From NCBI GenBank assembly GCA_965212595.1, contig CBDBVE010000024.1, positions 301,734 to 365,733 on the forward strand: DNA of 64,000 bases, in the 5' to 3' direction. Below are positions 8,115 to 16,718 of this stretch, piece by piece. The notes below the pieces were generated by a model that had not been told where the DNA came from, did no database searches, and worked only from the letters and a program-made list of their open reading frames with translations. This stretch comes from Poritiphilus sp965212595. Lineage in GTDB: Bacteria > Bacteroidota > Bacteroidia > Flavobacteriales > Flavobacteriaceae. How positions within the stretch are numbered: the first letter of the stretch is position 1; each line of letters opens with the position of its first letter. The position numbers and the translations under genes are program-made.

Positions 8115-9338
8115 ATGACACTAAACGGTCTGGTTCCGAATAAAGAATTTAGCCTTATAACCGATGTTCCGGTATTGGCCGAAAAGAGCTATGCTCTGGT
8201 TCCTGGAGATACCCGCATTTTGGCTTTCTTGAATACGCTTTCTAAAAAAATACTTACAGATCCTCAGCTAAAACAGGATCCTTCATATGTTGCTCTTGGT
8301 TTCTGGTTGAGGAAAGCGAGTATTGGGAAAATATTGAAGGAAAACAATCTGGACGAAATAAAAGAACGCTATAATCCCGCTCCCGTGGGCGTGGTCTTTC
8401 ACCTCTGTCCTTCTAATGTGGATACCATGTTCTTTTACAGTTTAACGCTGGCGCTACTGGGAGGAAATAAGAATTTAATACGTGTCTCTTCCAGGTTGGA
8501 AGAGGCCTCTGTTTTTAGGTTGTTCGAGTTGATTAACCTGCTTATTGAAACCGAGGAGTTCTCACTATTTGGAAACTATATCAGCATTATTTCTTATGAA
8601 AGAAATGATGAAATCAATGAAAAATTCTCCGAGCTGGCCGATGGCCGGGTAATCTGGGGTGGAGATAAGACTATAGAACAGTTTAAGAGCTATAAAACAA
8701 AACACAGGGTAAAAGATCTTTATTTTACCGATAGAACGTCTTTTTCATTGATCAAGGTTACTGATACCTGGGATAATGAAGAAGAGTTCACAGCGCTGTC
8801 TAAAAACCTCTATACGGATATCTACACCTTCGATCAAATGGGTTGTTCTTCTCCGCATTGTATCTTCCTTATAGGCGATGCAAACAAAACAGGGGATTTT
8901 GCCGACAAGTTGTACAGCCGTATCTCTGAAATGGCCCAAGAGGCTTATGACAGAGATATCAGCTCTATGGCTTCTTTTAAATTGAATAAATCTGTGGATG
9001 ACATCCTGGAAGGAACTTCCTCGGATATCAGGCATGATACTAATTTCTTTGTAATGTCTGATCTGCTTGAGCAGGAGGTGCCACATTCCTGCGGAATGGG
9101 ATATACGTATTACAAAGAGCTTAAAACTACACAAGAGCTTAGCCCCTATGTAACAGAAAAAGTACAAACTTTAGGGGTGGCCGGGTTTTCTAAAGAGGAG
9201 CTTCAAGAATTGCTTTCGCACTGCCCACCAAATGCAGTGGATAGAATTGTTCCTATAGGTAAAGCTCTAGAATTTGACTACATCTGGGATGGCTATAATA
9301 TCTTTCTTGAGCTTCTCAACTTTAAGACCATCAAGTAA
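8115..9338 (+). CDS. LuxC-like acyl-CoA/acyl-protein reductase
   Basis: A 407-residue LuxC-family reductase, related to aldehyde dehydrogenases, that would reduce an activated acyl thioester to an aldehyde with NADPH. The segment GVVFHLCPSNVDTMFFYSLT and the nucleotide-binding ALLGGNKNLIRVSSR are characteristic. The likely acyl-accepting cysteine is in FDQMGCSSPHC. It is the last gene of the acyl cassette and is followed within 20 bases by a strong bidirectional hairpin. Paired with the LuxE-like protein it suggests that the locus makes an acyl-derived aldehyde or alcohol, possibly built into the polysaccharide. The physiological substrate is unknown. Confidence 0.85.
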   Translation: MTLNGLVPNKEFSLITDVPVLAEKSYALVPGDTRILAFLNTLSKKILTDPQLKQDPSYVALGFWLRKASIGKILKENNLDEIKERYNPAPVGVVFHLCPSNVDTMFFYSLTLALLGGNKNLIRVSSRLEEASVFRLFELINLLIETEEFSLFGNYISIISYERNDEINEKFSELADGRVIWGGDKTIEQFKSYKTKHRVKDLYFTDRTSFSLIKVTDTWDNEEEFTALSKNLYTDIYTFDQMGCSSPHCIFLIGDANKTGDFADKLYSRISEMAQEAYDRDISSMASFKLNKSVDDILEGTSSDIRHDTNFFVMSDLLEQEVPHSCGMGYTYYKELKTTQELSPYVTEKVQTLGVAGFSKEELQELLSHCPPNAVDRIVPIGKALEFDYIWDGYNIFLELLNFKTIK

Positions 9339-9355
9339 AATAAAATACTACTAAC

Positions 9356-9387
9356 AAAAAAAGGCCATCATAATGATGGCCTTTTTT
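9356..9387. terminator. Bidirectional Rho-independent terminator
   Basis: A perfect hairpin (arms GGCCATCA and TGATGGCC, loop TAA) is flanked by A7 on the left and T6 on the right, so it can end transcription from both directions. It lies between the convergent LuxC-like gene and the OmpA-family gene and marks the 3' boundary of the polysaccharide locus. Confidence 0.9.
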
Positions 9388-9402
9388 GTATCAGGTTGGT
9401 TT

Positions 9403-10590
9403 TTAAAAGCTGACAATTTCAAATGCTGATCGTCGGTTGACACGGTGTTCATTTTCGGTACATGGTATCCCATCTTTACAATCATTGGTTAGTTGTTCTT
9501 CTCCTGAGCCTGCACCGTTTAGCCTATCGGCTGCAATGCCCTTGCTAATCAGGTATTCGACGGTCCTCTTGGCACGTTTCTCGGAGAGCCATAGATTGTA
9601 ATTGTTTGTTCCTCTAGAATCTGTATGTGAGCCAATAGAAAGGCGAATTGTAGGATTCTGTTCCATGATCGCCGCTAACTGATCCAGTACTTCTTTAGAA
9701 TCATTATTTAGATACGAAGAGTTTAGGTTAAAGTAAATTAGGCCTAAAGCTTCAACTTTATCCCTTAGATCATGTCTACGCTTGTTTTCAGCATCCTCTT
9801 TGGCTTTTTCAGCGGCGGCTATAGCAGCTTCTTTTTCGCGTTCCAAGCGCTCTGCCAGCGCTTTTGCCTCTTCTTCGGCTTGTTTCTGGGCCGCGGCCAA
9901 TGAATCTGCTTTACGCTGTTGATTCTCTTGATTTATGGCTTGGATCTGGGCTAATTTTTCCTTCCCCTCCTGAGTCAACCCTTTTTTGATATCGAAACGG
10001 TACACCACCCCAGCGGCGTGTTGTATGTGGTTAGAAGCCATATCTGTATCAAAAGCCCATTTCCCTGAGGTATTAATATCGAGACCCCAACGATCTGAAA
10101 ACCAAGTGCGGAAACCAACAGTTCCATTGAAGGTTCCTCTGCCCACATCATTGGCATCGGTATATCCTAAACCTGCGCCTATGTATGGATCGAACCAGCC
10201 GGTTTCACCGAAGATTTTATTTAAATCATAAGAAACACGGGTATCGAAAGCGAAGTAGCTCTTATCGCTATCATTAATTTGACCATCTATGATCTTACCT
10301 TCCTTGTATCTGTTATAGGAAGCTATGGCCTCTATGCCTAGACCATTCTCAAAATATCTTCCTATACTAAGTCTGGATGGAAAGGGTACGAAATTCCATT
10401 CATCATCTATGGCAAACAAATCATCCAATTCATCTCCAGAATCATCGACCACATTAAAGCCAACGCCAAACATCCATGAAGATTGAACAATGCTGTCCTT
10501 GGCAGTAAGTACCAGCTCTTCTTCCTGAGAAAAGCCAAACTGACAGCAGAAAATAAACAGTGCAACAAGGGCTAAAGTATTGGTTTTCAT
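9403..10590 (-). CDS. OmpA-family outer membrane protein
   Basis: An outer-membrane porin-like protein of 395 residues when begun at the ATG at 10590, giving the signal peptide MKTNTLALVALFIFCCQFGFSQ. The open frame extends 21 codons further, but that stretch overlaps a near-perfect promoter, so the later start is chosen. After the signal comes an eight-stranded-barrel-like domain, then a charged Ala/Glu/Lys coiled-coil linker (about residues 225-275), then the OmpA C-terminal peptidoglycan-binding domain. That domain has IYFNLNSSYL and SHTDSRGTNNYNLWLSEKRA with the binding Asp and Arg. It tethers the outer membrane to the cell wall. It stands alone, between its own promoter and the shared terminator. 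Confidence 0.92.
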   Translation of the reverse strand: MKTNTLALVALFIFCCQFGFSQEEELVLTAKDSIVQSSWMFGVGFNVVDDSGDELDDLFAIDDEWNFVPFPSRLSIGRYFENGLGIEAIASYNRYKEGKIIDGQINDSDKSYFAFDTRVSYDLNKIFGETGWFDPYIGAGLGYTDANDVGRGTFNGTVGFRTWFSDRWGLDINTSGKWAFDTDMASNHIQHAAGVVYRFDIKKGLTQEGKEKLAQIQAINQENQQRKADSLAAAQKQAEEEAKALAERLEREKEAAIAAAEKAKEDAENKRRHDLRDKVEALGLIYFNLNSSYLNNDSKEVLDQLAAIMEQNPTIRLSIGSHTDSRGTNNYNLWLSEKRAKRTVEYLISKGIAADRLNGAGSGEEQLTNDCKDGIPCTENEHRVNRRSAFEIVSF

Positions 10591-10619
10591 ACGTATAGAT
10601 TTAGGACTATTAAGTATAA

Positions 10620-10650
10620 CAAAGGTAGTTTGCATTGCAGAATGTTCAAA
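10620..10650 (-). promoter_or_regulatory. Flavobacterial promoter of the OmpA gene
   Basis: On the minus strand, TTTG (10650-10647) is followed by a 19-base spacer and TACCTTTG (10627-10620), an exact match to the Bacteroidota TTTG / TAnnTTTG consensus. Transcription would start near 10613, about 23 bases before the chosen ATG. This site decides the start codon of the OmpA gene. Confidence 0.75.
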
Positions 10651-10707
10651 CAAAGACCCGTAAGCTGCAGCAATAATCGATATCTTACCCGAAATGGGTC
10701 AAAGGGA

Positions 10708-11202
10708 TTATTTCCTGGGTTTTAAGGTAATTTCCTTCTCGGTGATCGGCATTGTATAAAGGGCAAACGGAACAATAAGCGCCGAAGAAGTACTGATTTC
10801 TTTGAGGTTACCTTCTTTTTGAGCGAGCACAATCATCTTATCGGTCTCTTCTAGGGTATAAATTGACGGACAATTGTCACCATTCATTTTGCCGCTGCAG
10901 TAGATTACAGCCACTTTAGTAGAAAAATCAATTTTTGGAACCGGAATACCAGGTTTCCTGGTCATATTTATTTTACCGAAAAATCGTTTTAATGCCCCGG
11001 CCTCTCGTATAACTAGCAGTTCGGGCGTATCTGTACCCCCATAATTATCAGTTAAAACCAGTTGCAACTTTTCAGACTCTTGCATGTTATCTTTAGTGGC
11101 GATCTGATCGTTTTTTTGACTTTTACAGCCCAAAAAAAGCAAGAATACTAAGATAATAGGTTTAATAAGAGTTTTTATAGTGTGCATTATACGCTTTTTC
11201 AT
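10708..11202 (-). CDS. Lipoprotein, possible PrcB_C-like domain
   Basis: A 164-residue secreted lipoprotein. A hydrophobic segment ends in the lipobox LFLGC, after which the mature protein begins CKSQKND. The rest (about 110 residues) is a single small beta-rich domain with VDFSTKV-like spacing, KIDFSTKVAVIYCSG, and a C-terminal YTMPITEKEITLKPR. This loosely resembles the PrcB C-terminal domain, and I rate that assignment as weak. The first ATG (11202) lies 41 bases inside the end of bshA; the ATG at 11187 is an alternative that still leaves a full signal. The overlap implies translation coupled to bshA. Confidence 0.6.
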   Translation of the reverse strand: MKKRIMHTIKTLIKPIILVFLLFLGCKSQKNDQIATKDNMQESEKLQLVLTDNYGGTDTPELLVIREAGALKRFFGKINMTRKPGIPVPKIDFSTKVAVIYCSGKMNGDNCPSIYTLEETDKMIVLAQKEGNLKEISTSSALIVPFALYTMPITEKEITLKPRK

Positions 11203-12304
11203 AAACAGCTTCGTAGAGCGGCAATATATTCACGATATCGAAGCCAGAGGCCACTTCAAAGGCCCTTTCTTTAAAGGCTTCCAGGGTTTCATCGTCTCTT
11301 AAGATCTGTAGGGCATTGCTAACCATATCCTCAATATCACCAACATCGCTTAAAAATCCGGTAATACCATGCTTGTTAACTTCAGGTATTCCGCCTGCAT
11401 TGCTCGAAATTACTGCAACTTTGTTGATCATAGCTTCCAGGGCTGCCAAACCAAAGCTTTCGGTCTGAGAAGGTAAGAGGAAAAGATCTGAAAAGCATAA
11501 AATTCTGTCAATTTCATGGCTATTTCCCAAAAAGATCACTCTATCTTTAATCCCCAATTCCTCGCAAAGTAATTCGGCCTTTTCCTTTTCAGGGCCCTCC
11601 CCTACCATGATCAATCTGGCGGGAATTTCTTGTTGAATTTTATAGAATATGCGTACTACATCAGGAATCCGCTTTACTTTCCTAAAATTACTTATATGTG
11701 TAATTATTCGCTCATCGTCATTGGCCATAAGCGATCGCTGACAGTCCGTAAAGCTTGCGCTGTATTTACGCTTATCAATAAAATTAGGAATAACCTCAAT
11801 ATCATTTTTAATCTTAAAAAGCTCTAAGGTACTCTTCCTAAGGTTTTCCGAAACGGAGGTGACCACATCAGATTTGTTGATACTGAAGGTAACCGCAGGC
11901 TTGTAAAAAGGGTGATTTCCTACCAGGGTAATGTCCGTACCGTGTAAGGTCGTAATCATGGGAACGTATATGCCCTCCTCTTCCAATATTTTTTTGGCCA
12001 TATAGCCCGCATAAGCATGTGGAATGGCATAGTGCACATGAAGCAGTTCAATACCAAAAAGCTTAATGGTATCTACAAGCTTACTGGAAAGGGCCAATTC
12101 ATAGGGTTGGTAATGAAATAATGGGTATTCAGGAACATGGACCTCATGAAAGTGAATTTTATTACTGAGTAATTCTAGTCGTACAGGTTGACGGTAGGTG
12201 ATGAAATGTACTTCGTGACCTCTGTTAGCCAGGGCTATCCCTAGTTCCGTGGCTACTACCCCACTTCCACCAAAAGTCGGGTAACAAACGATAGCTATCT
12301 TCAT
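11162..12304 (-). CDS. bshA: N-acetyl-alpha-D-glucosaminyl L-malate synthase BshA
   Basis: The first enzyme of bacillithiol biosynthesis, a GT4 enzyme joining UDP-GlcNAc and L-malate to GlcNAc-malate in the cytoplasm. The 380-residue protein has the BshA-typical start MKIAIVCYPTFGGSGVVATE, then HFITYRQPVR, HYAIPHAYAGYMAKK and HGTDITLVGNHPFYKPA. The C-terminal GT4 motif is SQTESFGLAALEAM with the EX7E pair. Bacillithiol is the main low-molecular-weight thiol in many Bacteroidota. It starts 30 bases after the GH3 fusion gene on the same strand and overlaps the lipoprotein gene, so the three may share a transcript. Confidence 0.93.
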   Translation of the reverse strand: MKIAIVCYPTFGGSGVVATELGIALANRGHEVHFITYRQPVRLELLSNKIHFHEVHVPEYPLFHYQPYELALSSKLVDTIKLFGIELLHVHYAIPHAYAGYMAKKILEEEGIYVPMITTLHGTDITLVGNHPFYKPAVTFSINKSDVVTSVSENLRKSTLELFKIKNDIEVIPNFIDKRKYSASFTDCQRSLMANDDERIITHISNFRKVKRIPDVVRIFYKIQQEIPARLIMVGEGPEKEKAELLCEELGIKDRVIFLGNSHEIDRILCFSDLFLLPSQTESFGLAALEAMINKVAVISSNAGGIPEVNKHGITGFLSDVGDIEDMVSNALQILRDDETLEAFKERAFEVASGFDIVNILPLYEAVYEKAYNAHYKNSY

Positions 12305-12333
12305 AGATACAAAACTAAGGTTTAATTCGCTTT

Positions 12334-15243
12334 TTAATTTATAATAGAATCATAAATAGCACGCTGAATTCTGGTCCTCAAACCCGATTTCACCAGCAAC
12401 CTATTGGTAGCCGACGGGTATGTTCTGTTAGACAAGAAAACATAGACAATTTCTTCATCAGGATCTGCCCAGGTATACGTACCAGTAAATCCGCTGTGTC
12501 CAAAACTTTTGCGGGAAACACACCCACAGGTCGGGCCCTTATCCTCTAACTGCGGTTTATCAAAGCCTACACCTCTTCGAACGTTCTTGTGGCAGAAATA
12601 ACATTTATTGAATTTTTCTACCGTTCGTTGGTCCAAAAAACGCTCGCCGCCATAAAAACCACCCTGTAAATACATTTGCATGATCTTGGCTACATCATTG
12701 GCATTGCTAAAAAGTCCGGCATGCCCGCCAACACCTCCTTGCATCGCAGCTCCCATATCATGTACAAAACCACGAACTTCCTGATATCTGTAATAATTGT
12801 CAATTTCTGAAGGTACAATACTGTTTTTGGGAAATTTGCCTAAAGGATTATAACCTGTCCTTGTGGCGCCGATTCTCTTAAACAAAAAACTGTTTGCAAG
12901 CCCGTCTAGAGGTTTGTTGTACGTATCTTCTATATATTTTTTTAATACATAGTAGGCCACGTCACTGTAACGATATCGGTTAGATTTTAACTCTTGCCTC
13001 CCTATACGATTGTAAATAGAATCTTTATAAGCGTCCTGGAGGTACATTCTATCTGTAACTTTTATGGAAAAGCCATCTGATGGGTTTGTTCTGTAAAACT
13101 CGCTGGAGGGCCTGCGTTTCTTGTCTAAAGTATCTATATAAAAGGCAATCCAGGCCGGAAGCCGGCCGTAATGGCTAAGGGCTTTTAAAACGGTAACATC
13201 TTTCAATTCGGTCTCGGCATAGTCAGGAACTAGCTCTTTAAATGTGGTGTTGAGCGCTATCTTTCCTTCTTCTTCCATCTTCATGATAGCGGGAAGAGTA
13301 GCCAGAATTTTGGTTAAAGAGGCCAGATCGTAAATATTTTCTGGGCTAATAGTCTCCTCAGACTTGTAGGTGGGCTTGCCAAAACCTTTGTTATAAATAA
13401 TTTTGCCTTTGCGGGCGATCACGATTTGAGCTCCGGGATACATAAGAGAATCCAGGCCATCCTGCACTAAGGTGTCCACGTAGGCCAGCCTAGCCGAACT
13501 AATCCCTACCCTTTCAGGGATGCTGTAACCCAAACGCATCAACGGTTTCAAATCCAGGCCAGAATTCACTGGAAAGTCAGGATGGGCAGAGACAGGCAAT
13601 TTACCTTTAGCCGGAATCGCGCCAAAAAGTAGCTCCGCTGCTTTTAACTGTGCCAATTTACTGTTCTGATACGCAACTACTACAGCATCAATATTTTGAA
13701 AATTAGTGACATCTAATAAGGCATAGGGCTTTGCAAAAACTGTTAACACCACATTTGACGCCCGGGATTTTGCAATTTCCTGAAGCCAGAATTGTTCTTT
13801 TTGAGAAAACTTGTAGGCTTTCCACGGACTCTCATTGCTCTTGTGAAATCCTACTATTACCAGGTTGTAATCCGTGAGCTTTGCCTTTAGCCTTGCAATG
13901 TTCTCAGCATCTACCTCCGTGACCTCGGCATAGTTGTTTAGCGCTTTAAGGAAGGGATCGTGCTCGGCATCACCGAATTTCACATAGGCGATCTTTTTGT
14001 TTTCTAACTTTTTAATTCCAAGCAAGTTAACCTTGTTCTTTACAACTGTAATGGCATTTTCAATGGCCTCTTCATACACTAAATCGTCTTCCAGGGTATT
14101 GAGATCCTCATACAGGTCTTCAATTTCGACGGGTTTATATTGATGTAAGCCCGACTTATATTTGGCCATTAAAATTTTCTTTACGGAATACGCAATTCTT
14201 TGATCGGAGAGCTTTCCTTTATCGTAAGCTTCGAGTAAAGCCGCTTTAGATTTTTGAAGATCTGCGGGCATCAGCAGAATATCATTCCCGGCTTCTAAGG
14301 CTTCTAAAGCCACTACCCCATTCTTGGTAAAATCTGTAACGCCTTTCATATTCAGGGCATCGGTGAATACCAGACCCTGAAATTGCATCTTTTCCTTAAG
14401 CAAATCTGTAATTAACGTCCGGGACAGCGATGAGGGCCTTCCCTCTTCCCTTTCAAGTTCTGGTACGGCTAAATGGGCTACCATTACGCTACTCAGGCCT
14501 GCTTTAATTAGTTTTTTGTAAGGATAGAGCTCTACACTATCAAGGCGTTCTTCGGTAAAACCGACGACCGGAAGAGCATTATGTGAATCTACCGCTGTAT
14601 CGCCATGCCCGGGAAAATGTTTCCCGCTAGATAATATTCCTGCCTTCTCCATGCCTTTGAGGAAGGCTTCTCCTTTTTGGGTCACATTGAACTTGTCTTC
14701 GCCAAAAGAGCGATTTCCAATGATCGGATTCTTAGGATTGGTATTAATATCTATATCAGGAGCAAAATTGATATGCACACCAAGTCTTTTTGCATGCATC
14801 CCAATCCTATGTCCCACTTTTTCTACCAGCGAACTATCTTGAATAGCGCCTAGGGTCATATTCCAGGGGAAGGCATAGGTAGAATCGAGTCGCATTGCTA
14901 ACCCCCATTCCGCGTCCATTCCTATTAGAAGAGGGATCTTAGAACTGGCCTGGTATTCATTGGTAAGTCTGGCCTGTCTTACGGGCCCTCCTTTTGAGAA
15001 GATTACGCCTCCCAGGCCCTGGTCTCTGACCATTTTCCTTATTTTATCGGTCTGGCTCTTCTCCTGGTTAGAAGCCACCATAACCATAAAGAGCTGCCCT
15101 ATGCGCTCTTCAACTGACATCTTCTCATAGGTTGCATCAACCCATTGCTTTTGCAACAGGCTATCCTTTGTAACCAAAGGGTTTTGTGCGAAACCCAACA
15201 GGCAACTTAGGAAACACCAAAAAAGAAGGAATTGCTTCCGCAT
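12334..15243 (-). CDS. Glycoside hydrolase family 3 / serine hydrolase fusion
   Basis: A two-domain exported enzyme of 969 residues, counted from the ATG at 15243, which gives the signal peptide MRKQFLLFWCFLSCLLGFAQ. The open frame runs 22 codons further upstream without a better start. The N-terminal half is a NagZ-like GH3 beta-N-acetylhexosaminidase domain with KHFPGHGDTAVDSHNALP, the His-Asp pair used by NagZ, followed by a GH3 C-terminal sandwich domain. The C-terminal half is a class-C beta-lactamase/transpeptidase-like serine hydrolase with the SLTK (SxxK) nucleophile, a YSDVAYY (YxN-like) motif and HSGFTG. The combination suggests periplasmic peptidoglycan turnover. Such fusions are known in Bacteroidota, but the serine hydrolase substrate is unknown. 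Confidence 0.9.
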   Translation of the reverse strand: MRKQFLLFWCFLSCLLGFAQNPLVTKDSLLQKQWVDATYEKMSVEERIGQLFMVMVASNQEKSQTDKIRKMVRDQGLGGVIFSKGGPVRQARLTNEYQASSKIPLLIGMDAEWGLAMRLDSTYAFPWNMTLGAIQDSSLVEKVGHRIGMHAKRLGVHINFAPDIDINTNPKNPIIGNRSFGEDKFNVTQKGEAFLKGMEKAGILSSGKHFPGHGDTAVDSHNALPVVGFTEERLDSVELYPYKKLIKAGLSSVMVAHLAVPELEREEGRPSSLSRTLITDLLKEKMQFQGLVFTDALNMKGVTDFTKNGVVALEALEAGNDILLMPADLQKSKAALLEAYDKGKLSDQRIAYSVKKILMAKYKSGLHQYKPVEIEDLYEDLNTLEDDLVYEEAIENAITVVKNKVNLLGIKKLENKKIAYVKFGDAEHDPFLKALNNYAEVTEVDAENIARLKAKLTDYNLVIVGFHKSNESPWKAYKFSQKEQFWLQEIAKSRASNVVLTVFAKPYALLDVTNFQNIDAVVVAYQNSKLAQLKAAELLFGAIPAKGKLPVSAHPDFPVNSGLDLKPLMRLGYSIPERVGISSARLAYVDTLVQDGLDSLMYPGAQIVIARKGKIIYNKGFGKPTYKSEETISPENIYDLASLTKILATLPAIMKMEEEGKIALNTTFKELVPDYAETELKDVTVLKALSHYGRLPAWIAFYIDTLDKKRRPSSEFYRTNPSDGFSIKVTDRMYLQDAYKDSIYNRIGRQELKSNRYRYSDVAYYVLKKYIEDTYNKPLDGLANSFLFKRIGATRTGYNPLGKFPKNSIVPSEIDNYYRYQEVRGFVHDMGAAMQGGVGGHAGLFSNANDVAKIMQMYLQGGFYGGERFLDQRTVEKFNKCYFCHKNVRRGVGFDKPQLEDKGPTCGCVSRKSFGHSGFTGTYTWADPDEEIVYVFLSNRTYPSATNRLLVKSGLRTRIQRAIYDSIIN

Positions 15244-15360
15244 AAATAGATTAATATAAGGTACTAACTTAAAACACAAAAAAATATTGCATTTCATCGA
15301 TTTTGGCAATGATTGTGGGGTATATCGCCAAGTCTAATACATATGAAAAATGAACTAAAA

Positions 15361-15843
15361 TTACAAAAATCGACTGTGCCAGCTATCAGCAGCCGCTACT
15401 TCCCAGTGATTCTGATATTCTTCTTTGTTTGCCACCAAATTGTTGAATACAATCGTTTTCTTGGAAACTGATTTAGCCTTAGCCATTTTCTTGAACTCCA
15501 CTAAGGGTTTATAAGCTATATATTCGCCTTGTTTATAAGATACATTCATCTTATCCAGTAAATCGATCTTATAACGCTTTTCAAGGGCCTGTATAAAATG
15601 TACGGAGGCATCTATTGAACAGCCTGAGGCCGCCGTATGAGACTGGTCTAAGCCTATGACGATAAATCTTTTATATTTAAGTTCATAGCCTGCTTTAAGG
15701 TTGCTTCCATGGGCCGTCCACTGCGTTAAGAATTCATCTAAAAGTTGGCTGATTTCACCAAGTTCTTCCGCACTCAGGCCTCTATTCGACTGATATATCC
15801 AAACTCTTGAAGTCCCCGGAAGGGATTGAAAATCTACTAGCAT
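15361..15843 (-). CDS. Conserved protein of unknown function
   Basis: A 160-residue soluble protein with no signal peptide or membrane segment. It contains SRVWIYQSNRGLS, a central GYELKYKRFIVIGLD and a lone cysteine in AASGCSIDASVHFIQALE. Homologues in Flavobacteriia are often labelled ABC transporter ATPase, but no Walker A, Walker B or signature motif is visible, so I do not support that name. It is the last gene of a minus-strand run with the Fe-S proteins (about 70 bases downstream), which suggests a role linked to that complex. Confidence 0.7.
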   Translation of the reverse strand: MLVDFQSLPGTSRVWIYQSNRGLSAEELGEISQLLDEFLTQWTAHGSNLKAGYELKYKRFIVIGLDQSHTAASGCSIDASVHFIQALEKRYKIDLLDKMNVSYKQGEYIAYKPLVEFKKMAKAKSVSKKTIVFNNLVANKEEYQNHWEVAAADSWHSRFL

Positions 15844-15911
15844 AAGTCACTTTTTGCAATTTCTATTCCTGAAGCTTTCTTTTTTCTTTAATCGAAAATA
15901 CCGTGCCAGAC

Positions 15912-16703
15912 TTACAAATCTTCCGCCTGGGCAATAAGTTCTGTAATGTCCATTACGGCAATCGAATCTTCCTTTTCTTTGTTTTTTATTCCATCTGTCA
16001 TCATAGTGTTGCAGAAGGGGCAAGCCGCAGCTATGATATCGGGTTGGGTTTCCAAAGCTTGTTCTGTACGTTCAATGTTGACGTCTTTATCGCCTTTTTC
16101 GGGTTCTTTAAACATCTGTGCTCCTCCCGCTCCACAACAAAGCCCTCTTTTTTTGCAATTTTTCATTTCTACCAACTCAGCATCCAGTTTTCGAAGTAAC
16201 TCGCGTGGTGCCTCATAGACCTGATTTGCCCGCCCCAGATAGCAGGGATCGTGGTAGGTAATGCGTTTTCCTTTAAATTTGCCTCCTTCAAGACTCATTC
16301 TTCCCTCGGCAAAAAGCTGTTTTAGAAACTGGGTATGGTGTACCACTTCATATTCTCCCCCAAGACCAGGATATTCATTTTTGAGCGTATTAAAACAATG
16401 CGGGCATGCTGTAACTACCTTTTTTATGCCATAGGCATTCATGACTTCAATATTGGTGACCGCTTGCATTTGAAAAAGAAATTCGTTCCCTGCCCGTTTG
16501 GCTGGGTCTCCACTACAACTTTCTTCGGTTCCCAGAACTGCGAAACTAACGTTGGCCTTGTTCAGTAACTTTACAAAAGCTTTGGTAATCTTTTTTGCAC
16601 GGTCATCAAAACTTCCGGCGCATCCCACCCAGAATAGTACTTCGGGTTGCTTGCCTTCGGCAAAAAGGGACGCCATGGTCGGTACATTTAGTTCGCTACT
16701 CAT
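15912..16703 (-). CDS. (Fe-S)-binding CCG-domain oxidoreductase subunit
   Basis: A 263-residue cytoplasmic subunit with two cysteine-rich CCG domains, as in HdrB, GlpC/LutA and SdhE. The first domain has WVGCAGSFDDR and ACPHCFNTLKNEYP; the second has HDPCYLGRANQVYEAPRELL, GLCCGAGGAQMF and ACPFCNTMM. These domains bind a special Fe-S cluster and commonly act as electron donor or acceptor for quinones or disulfides. It starts 15 bases after the membrane Fe-S subunit ends, and the two proteins probably form a membrane-attached electron-transfer complex. Its substrate in Bacteroidota is not established as far as I know. Confidence 0.87.
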   Translation of the reverse strand: MSSELNVPTMASLFAEGKQPEVLFWVGCAGSFDDRAKKITKAFVKLLNKANVSFAVLGTEESCSGDPAKRAGNEFLFQMQAVTNIEVMNAYGIKKVVTACPHCFNTLKNEYPGLGGEYEVVHHTQFLKQLFAEGRMSLEGGKFKGKRITYHDPCYLGRANQVYEAPRELLRKLDAELVEMKNCKKRGLCCGAGGAQMFKEPEKGDKDVNIERTEQALETQPDIIAAACPFCNTMMTDGIKNKEKEDSIAVMDITELIAQAEDL

Positions 16704-16718
16704 GCTACTCTCTAAAAT

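Noticed and set aside
7039..9338. Bacterial luciferase (lux) operon
   Set aside because: Only LuxE- and LuxC-like genes are present. There is no luxA, luxB or luxD, and the neighbours are glycan genes.
12310..12317. -7 promoter box TAGTTTTG for bshA
   Set aside because: It matches the consensus but would give an almost leaderless transcript and has no -33 element; bshA is likely co-transcribed with the upstream GH3 gene.
15361..15843. ABC transporter ATPase
   Set aside because: The common database name is not supported: no Walker A, Walker B or signature motif in 160 residues.
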